From contig JAAXTT010000086.1 of NCBI GenBank assembly GCA_013336365.1, positions 1 to 6,267 on the forward strand: a stretch of 6,267 nucleotides of DNA. Direction: 5' to 3'. The DNA is from Peptococcaceae bacterium (lineage in GTDB: Bacteria; Bacillota; Desulfotomaculia; Desulfotomaculales; Desulfocucumaceae). Every line of letters begins with the position of its first letter. The first letter of the stretch is position 1. Of this stretch, positions 5,589-6,267 are shown piece after piece. A program made the position numbers and the translations under genes. Under the pieces are notes generated by a model, which saw nothing but the letters and a program-made list of their open reading frames with translations, was not told the DNA's origin and made no database searches.

Positions 5589-6267
5589 CTATATGTTTTC
5601 CCAAAAAGCCTTGTAGGCCTTATAGGTCATATATATGTCCGCCTTGCTGGCTACCTCAAAGGTGGAATGCATTCCCAACAGGGGGACTCCGCAATCCACT
5701 ACCTCCATATTATGAGCTGCCAAAAGATAGGCAATAGTTCCTCCTCCACCCTGGTCAACCTTTCCCAGCTCTCCTGTCTGCCAGTAAACCCCTGCCGAGT
5801 TGAAAATTCCCCGGATTTTTGCGGTAAACTCTGCACTGGCATCATTTGATCCGCTTTTTCCCCTGCTACCGGTGTAACGGGTCAAAACAACTCCCCGTCC
5901 AAGTCTGGCAGCATTATGTTTATCCATGACCTCTTGATAGTTTGGATCAACTGCTGCATTTACGTCCGCTGAAAGTGCACTGGAGGCCATAAAGCATCTT
6001 CGCAAAAGCAAATCGCTATAGCCTTCCTCCCGCCGCCCAATCAGCTCGGCAACAAAATCCTCCAGAAAAAAGGACTGCATCCCGGTATTACCAGGACTGC
6101 CTGTTTCCTCCTTGTCCGCCAGCAAAAGAATACTGGTTTTGTCGGGAACCCCCAGTTCCAGCAAGGCTCTGAAGGCAGTATAGCTACAGACCCGATCATC
6201 CTGACCATAGGCGGCTACCTGTCCCCGATCAAAGCCTATATCTCTGGCGGACCAGGCCGGTACAAGC
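5589..6267 (-). CDS. M18 family zinc aminopeptidase, C-terminal part (gene runs off the right edge)
   Basis: The last 225 residues of a cytoplasmic di-zinc aminopeptidase of family M18 (yeast Ape1 / aspartyl aminopeptidase type), which removes N-terminal residues from peptides. The frame is open to the edge, so an internal TTG at 6164 is not the start. Fragment numbering shows the expected metal and catalytic residues in order: the bridging Asp in GQDDRV (21-26), the pair Glu53-Glu54 in DKEETGSPG (one the general base, one a zinc ligand), Asp101 in SADVNAA (99-105), and the final zinc ligand His200 in GMHSTFE. The glycine-rich KVDQGGGGTIAYLLA segment also fits. The first zinc-binding His lies in the missing N-terminal part; full-length members have roughly 430-480 residues. 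The visible part has no break and looks active. Substrate preference cannot be told from this fragment. DUF951 follows 22 bases later with no terminator between. Confidence 0.93.
   Translation of the reverse strand, partial: LVPAWSARDIGFDRGQVAAYGQDDRVCSYTAFRALLELGVPDKTSILLLADKEETGSPGNTGMQSFFLEDFVAELIGRREEGYSDLLLRRCFMASSALSADVNAAVDPNYQEVMDKHNAARLGRGVVLTRYTGSRGKSGSNDASAEFTAKIRGIFNSAGVYWQTGELGKVDQGGGGTIAYLLAAHNMEVVDCGVPLLGMHSTFEVASKADIYMTYKAYKAFWENI

Noticed and set aside
1..6267. Search for mobile elements, CRISPR repeats, tRNA or rRNA genes, toxin-antitoxin pairs or a novel defence cluster
   Set aside because: Genes are packed with short gaps, all are assigned to conserved families, no long direct or terminal repeats were seen and no gene looks foreign.

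Overview
The window is an ordinary, tightly packed housekeeping block from a low-to-mid GC Gram-positive bacterium (Firmicutes). All eight genes lie on the minus strand. The run rpsF-ssb-rpsR, DUF2232 (YybS-type), rplI, dnaB is the conserved chromosomal neighbourhood known from Bacillus and Clostridia. A DUF951 gene and a LonC-type protease, a family tied to endospore formers, suggest a spore-forming clostridial lineage, perhaps Peptococcaceae-like. That placement is inferred from gene content and protein style, not from a search.

Read in the direction of transcription (high to low coordinates), the layout is as follows. An M18 zinc aminopeptidase is cut by the right edge (6267-5589), followed 22 bases later by the small DUF951 protein (5566-5351). 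A strong sigma-A-type promoter with an extended -10 (5330-5358) overlaps the end of the DUF951 gene. It starts a leader of about 85 nt that contains a small terminator-like hairpin and a second, larger structure resembling the S6:S18-binding autoregulatory element. Then come rpsF (5237-4950), ssb (4908-4486) and rpsR (4444-4211). A very clear Rho-independent terminator (4177-4209) closes that transcription unit.

A second unit begins after the terminator: a polytopic DUF2232/YybS membrane protein (4094-3081) that overlaps rplI by four bases (3084-2632), then lonC (about 2581-647), then dnaB (616 to beyond the left edge). No convincing promoter could be picked for this unit in 4095-4176.

Functionally the window joins translation (bS6, bS18, bL9), replication (SSB, DnaB helicase), proteolysis (LonC, M18 aminopeptidase) and two conserved proteins of unknown function. 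No mobile element, CRISPR array, tRNA, rRNA or foreign-looking segment was seen. The points most worth a second look are the two-element rpsF leader, the absence of the c-di-AMP phosphodiesterase gene gdpP from between yybS and rplI, and lonC sitting between rplI and dnaB. There is no evidence here for a previously undescribed system.
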